Below, piece by piece: positions 12,291-14,372 of a stretch of DNA of 14,372 nt. The notes beneath the pieces are model-generated. The model was not told where the DNA came from. It was given only the letters and a program-made list of their open reading frames with translations, and did no database searches. Origin of the DNA: Nitrososphaerota archaeon (GTDB lineage Archaea; Thermoproteota; Nitrososphaeria; Nitrososphaerales; CADDZS01). Every line of letters begins with the position of its first letter. The stretch's first letter is position 1. The stretch spans positions 1-14,372 of the forward strand of contig JABDCJ010000058.1 in the NCBI GenBank assembly GCA_013288145.1. Direction: 5' to 3'. The position numbers and the translations under genes are program-made.

Positions 12291-13184
12291 TTAAACCAGC
12301 AGCCCGGATATCAGATAAATTATCAAACCAAGCATCATCCCCCCGAGTGCCATGGTCTTTAGTCGATGGCTCTCTTCGTCTTTTTTTAATTGCAAAACCT
12401 TGATTGCCAAGTAAATGAATACAACATCCGGGATCAGGATCAGACCAGAGTAAATCCAGAAAGCATTCCCAAGCAGTTTCAAGATGATCGGAAACGCGCT
12501 TGTTATGACCGCGAGAATAAAGAAAGTCGCGGCGACTTGCTTTGCAGCTCCTGTCCCATGCGTAACGGCGACAGTTTTCACATTTCGGATCTTGTCCCCC
12601 TCTACGTCTGAAACGCCCTTCAGAACTTCCCGCCCCATCCCCGCAAGAAATGATGTTAACGCAAGGATGTATGCAAGGTTGATGTGATAATTGCCGAGGG
12701 AAACCGATCCGAAAATGTACGGAATCGCGAGTGAAAGAGCAACGAGCGAGTTACCAAAAAATCCAGTTTTCTTCCCGTGAAAATTGTAGTACCATCCAAT
12801 TAGAGCGAAAAGTGTCGCGATGCCAAATGTTGCGAGTCCAAGTCCAGCTGAAGCTCCCAGCCCACAAACGAGCAGAACAATCGAGAATATCTTGGCTTGC
12901 CTGATAGAAACTGCGCCTGAAGGAATCGGCCTGTCGGGCTGATTGACCCTGTCAACATTGACGTCGTAGATGTCATTTGAAACCATGGAGAAAGACGAAA
13001 TGAAAAATCCCGTCAGAAATCCTAGAAGCGATCTTAGCGCGAAGATATCGTGATAATTGTTGGATGTAACTGCAATACCGACGATTACTGCGAATCCGAC
13101 TAGTACAGAGTTGGCGGGTCTGATCAAAGAAAGAAATGAGGAAGCCTGCCCCTTCTTTCTATCGACTCTCTCCTGATTTTTCAT
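12291..13184 (-). CDS. UbiA-type prenyltransferase, probable digeranylgeranylglyceryl phosphate synthase
   Basis: The 297-residue membrane protein belongs to the UbiA superfamily. In archaea the member nearest this length and motif set attaches the second geranylgeranyl chain to GGGP, making the core of ether lipids. The first Asp-rich motif is NDIYDVNVD at 70-78, followed by NQPDRPIPSG, and the second is DVEGDK at 193-198; both bind prenyl diphosphate through Mg2+. About eight or nine hydrophobic segments are spread from residue 24 to 295. The motif after the first Asp-rich stretch fits archaeal DGGGPS, but chlorophyll synthase-like and other UbiA relatives look similar, so the substrate is inferred. 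The ATG at 13184 is preceded by a likely promoter. Confidence 0.85.
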   Translation of the reverse strand: MKNQERVDRKKGQASSFLSLIRPANSVLVGFAVIVGIAVTSNNYHDIFALRSLLGFLTGFFISSFSMVSNDIYDVNVDRVNQPDRPIPSGAVSIRQAKIFSIVLLVCGLGASAGLGLATFGIATLFALIGWYYNFHGKKTGFFGNSLVALSLAIPYIFGSVSLGNYHINLAYILALTSFLAGMGREVLKGVSDVEGDKIRNVKTVAVTHGTGAAKQVAATFFILAVITSAFPIILKLLGNAFWIYSGLILIPDVVFIYLAIKVLQLKKDEESHRLKTMALGGMMLGLIIYLISGLLV

Positions 13185-13258
13185 CTCTACTTACTGGGGT
13201 GACCCTAGTCGGCCATTGTAAGAGCCGCATTAAAGTAGATTCCGGGAAAGTAAAGCGG
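13185..13258 (-). promoter_or_regulatory. Candidate promoter and palindrome before the prenyltransferase
   Basis: This gap holds CTTTAAT (13235-13229 on the minus strand), a TATA-like box whose expected transcript start falls near 13205, about 20 bases before the ATG. The palindrome GGGTGACCC (13197-13205) lies at that predicted start, where a repressor could act. Both are predictions from position and sequence. Confidence 0.33.
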
Positions 13259-13978
13259 TTACTCTTTTTCTTCGGAAGAGGGTTCCTTTCGTTTAGGAAC
13301 CAATCGGTCGAACTGCTTTTCGGCCTCTTCAATGTCCTTGTAGGTATCTATCGAACGCCAGTTGACGTCGTCGTACTTTGTTACCCTGAGCTTGCCATCA
13401 CGAGCGAGTTCAGGCATTGTGTTTGCTTCAATGTTCCCGACGTCAGGAAGAAGATCAATTATCTTCGACGACAGACAGTAAACTCCTGCATTAATCCAGT
13501 AATCGCGGAGTACGGGTTTTTCACGAAAGCCCCTGGCGAGTCCGTTTTCAATGTTAATGATACCGTAAGGACTGTTAAGCGGAACAGCAGCTATCGACCC
13601 CATACAACCAGAATCGACGTCATCGGCTAATTTCCAGGGATCAAGATCCGTCAGGATGTCTCCGTTCATCGCAAAGAACTTGTCACCACTCAGAAGAGAA
13701 GCCGCATTCTTCAATGCTCCGCCAGTACCAAGGGGATCTTCCTCAACTGAATATCCCACTTTAACACCGAACCTTTTTCCACTGCCAATGTGCTTCAAAA
13801 CAGATTCCCGGAGATAACCGACGCAGATGACAAGCTCGTTGATTCCGTGTTTGTGTAGCCAGTCTATTTGCCACTCCAAAATAGGCACACCGAGGACCTC
13901 GATCATCGGCTTTGGTCTGTCGTTAGTAAGCGGTTTTAGTCGCTTCCCGAAACCACCAGCGAGAATAACAGCTTTCAT
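13259..13978 (-). CDS. Sugar-1-phosphate nucleotidyltransferase
   Basis: The 239-residue product is a GT-A-fold NTP_transferase that joins a sugar 1-phosphate to an NTP, giving an NDP-sugar and PPi. LAGGFGKRLKPLT (6-18) is the nucleotide-binding loop, followed by RPKPMIEVLGVPI; PLGTGGALK lies at 82-90, NGDILTDLD (105-113) holds the metal-binding Asp107, FREKPV comes near 151, and NAGVYCL near 163. The protein stops after the catalytic domain: there is no left-handed beta-helix domain as in GlmU-like or some GDP-mannose pyrophosphorylases. It could be a mannose-1-phosphate guanylyltransferase, a glucose-1-phosphate enzyme, or related to an activated heptose; sequence alone does not decide. The end is highly charged (KRKEPSSEEKE). 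Confidence 0.88.
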   Translation of the reverse strand: MKAVILAGGFGKRLKPLTNDRPKPMIEVLGVPILEWQIDWLHKHGINELVICVGYLRESVLKHIGSGKRFGVKVGYSVEEDPLGTGGALKNAASLLSGDKFFAMNGDILTDLDPWKLADDVDSGCMGSIAAVPLNSPYGIINIENGLARGFREKPVLRDYWINAGVYCLSSKIIDLLPDVGNIEANTMPELARDGKLRVTKYDDVNWRSIDTYKDIEEAEKQFDRLVPKRKEPSSEEKE

Positions 13979-14056
13979 ATTGAAATTCTTAGCCCAGCAA
14001 ACCCCATCTTCGAGATTATGGGAATTTAAGAGATCAGTATTTCGGATACGTAGTAG
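13979..14056 (-). promoter_or_regulatory. Candidate promoter with hairpin before the nucleotidyltransferase
   Basis: The gap between the endonuclease stop and the nucleotidyltransferase ATG holds TTAAATT (14029-14023 on the minus strand), a TATA-like box giving a likely transcript start near 13999 and a leader of about 20 bases. The inverted repeat ATCT-TCG-AGAT (14006-14016), flanked by CCC and GGG, lies between the box and that start. It could be an operator or the end of the endonuclease transcript. Confidence 0.33.
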
Positions 14057-14372
14057 CTATAGCGGCTTTATCGGTCTCCACTTGGCTACCTTGTAATAGA
14101 TAACTTCGCCCCGTCTCTCGACGACGGCAATGACCGCCTCCTTTCCCATCGTTGACATTTCTTCCACATGTTTTTTCAGTTCAGCGAGGCTCATAGTCTT
14201 GCCTTCATTCAATCCGAATACTATGTATTTGGCAGCCTTGTTGCCGAAATCCCCTCGATCGTACACCCTGAAGTCAATTGGAAATCCAAAACCCTCGCGA
14301 ACAACGTAGCCCCGGCTTCTTAGATCCCTGAATATCAGAAATCTGGTCCATGCGTTATCATCCCTCTTTAAC
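14057..14372 (-). CDS. endA: tRNA-splicing endonuclease, C-terminal domain (start outside window)
   Basis: The last 104 codons of a gene that enters from the right edge. The sequence matches the archaeal intron endonuclease C-terminal domain: DNAWTRFLIFRDLRSRGYVV, then GFPIDFRVYDRG, the strand AAKYIVFGL, a helix, and the closing strand pair VIAVVERRGEVIYYKV. The enzyme cuts both splice sites of intron-containing pre-tRNAs. The catalytic Tyr is present in RVYDRG and a Lys in MGKEAVIAVV matches the catalytic Lys, but the catalytic His (normally HAKYLV) reads AAKYIV. It may therefore be the structural partner of a heteromeric enzyme, as in Crenarchaeota, or a variant active subunit. The N-terminal domain is not visible here. 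Confidence 0.88.
   Translation of the reverse strand, partial: LKRDDNAWTRFLIFRDLRSRGYVVREGFGFPIDFRVYDRGDFGNKAAKYIVFGLNEGKTMSLAELKKHVEEMSTMGKEAVIAVVERRGEVIYYKVAKWRPIKPL

Noticed and set aside
1..14372. A defence system, prophage or mobile element
   Set aside because: No transposase, integrase, nuclease-helicase defence genes, terminal repeats or CRISPR repeats are seen; the content is mostly housekeeping.

Overview
The window looks like a piece of an archaeal chromosome, most likely Thaumarchaeota (Nitrososphaeria) or a close TACK relative. The evidence is the gene content: an archaeal/eukaryotic-type ribosomal protein S15, an archaeal RecJ-like DHH nuclease, separate (unfused) Kae1 and Bud32 of KEOPS, a COG1325 exosome-linked protein, the clamp-loader large subunit RfcL, a UbiA-type archaeal lipid prenyltransferase and a tRNA-splicing endonuclease. 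TTTAAA-type TATA boxes and many TTG/GTG starts agree. The lineage is inferred from gene content, not from an alignment. The window is gene-dense: no stretch over 300 bases lacks a gene, and I see no mobile element, CRISPR array, tRNA or rRNA.

Left block, minus strand, 4847 down to 1: an uncharacterised protein, Kae1, Bud32, an XTP/dITP diphosphatase, S15, a RecJ-like nuclease and the first codons of what may be Pcc1. Genes are separated by 2 to 57 bases or overlap, so this looks like one or two operons joining tRNA t6A modification (KEOPS), nucleotide-pool cleaning, a ribosomal protein and DNA maintenance. A divergent promoter region (4848-4949) separates it from a plus-strand pair: the COG1325 protein and, coupled through a GTGA overlap, a very short protein resembling RNase P subunit Pop5.

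Middle block, plus strand, 5603-10273: a 160-200 base non-coding stretch with several inverted repeats, a T8 tract and a TATA-like box precedes a carbohydrate gene set. The set holds an RfaE/HldE-type PfkB kinase homologue with a degraded active-site motif, transketolase N-terminal subunit, ribulose-phosphate 3-epimerase, transketolase C-terminal subunit, transaldolase and a 60-residue Cys/His protein. Together the enzymes form most of a non-oxidative pentose phosphate pathway. The epimerase sits between the two halves of split transketolase.

Right block, minus strand, 14372 down to 10270: the C-terminal part of a tRNA endonuclease whose usual catalytic His appears to be Ala, a sugar-1-phosphate nucleotidyltransferase, a UbiA prenyltransferase (probable DGGGP synthase), RfcL, and two small Cys/His-containing proteins. 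The last of these converges on the 60-residue plus-strand gene, the two stop codons sharing one CTAG.

The most promising items for follow-up are the degenerate PfkB homologue heading the pentose phosphate cluster, the structured region in front of it, the compact Pop5-like protein, the endonuclease without its His, and the cluster of small zinc-binding-like proteins.
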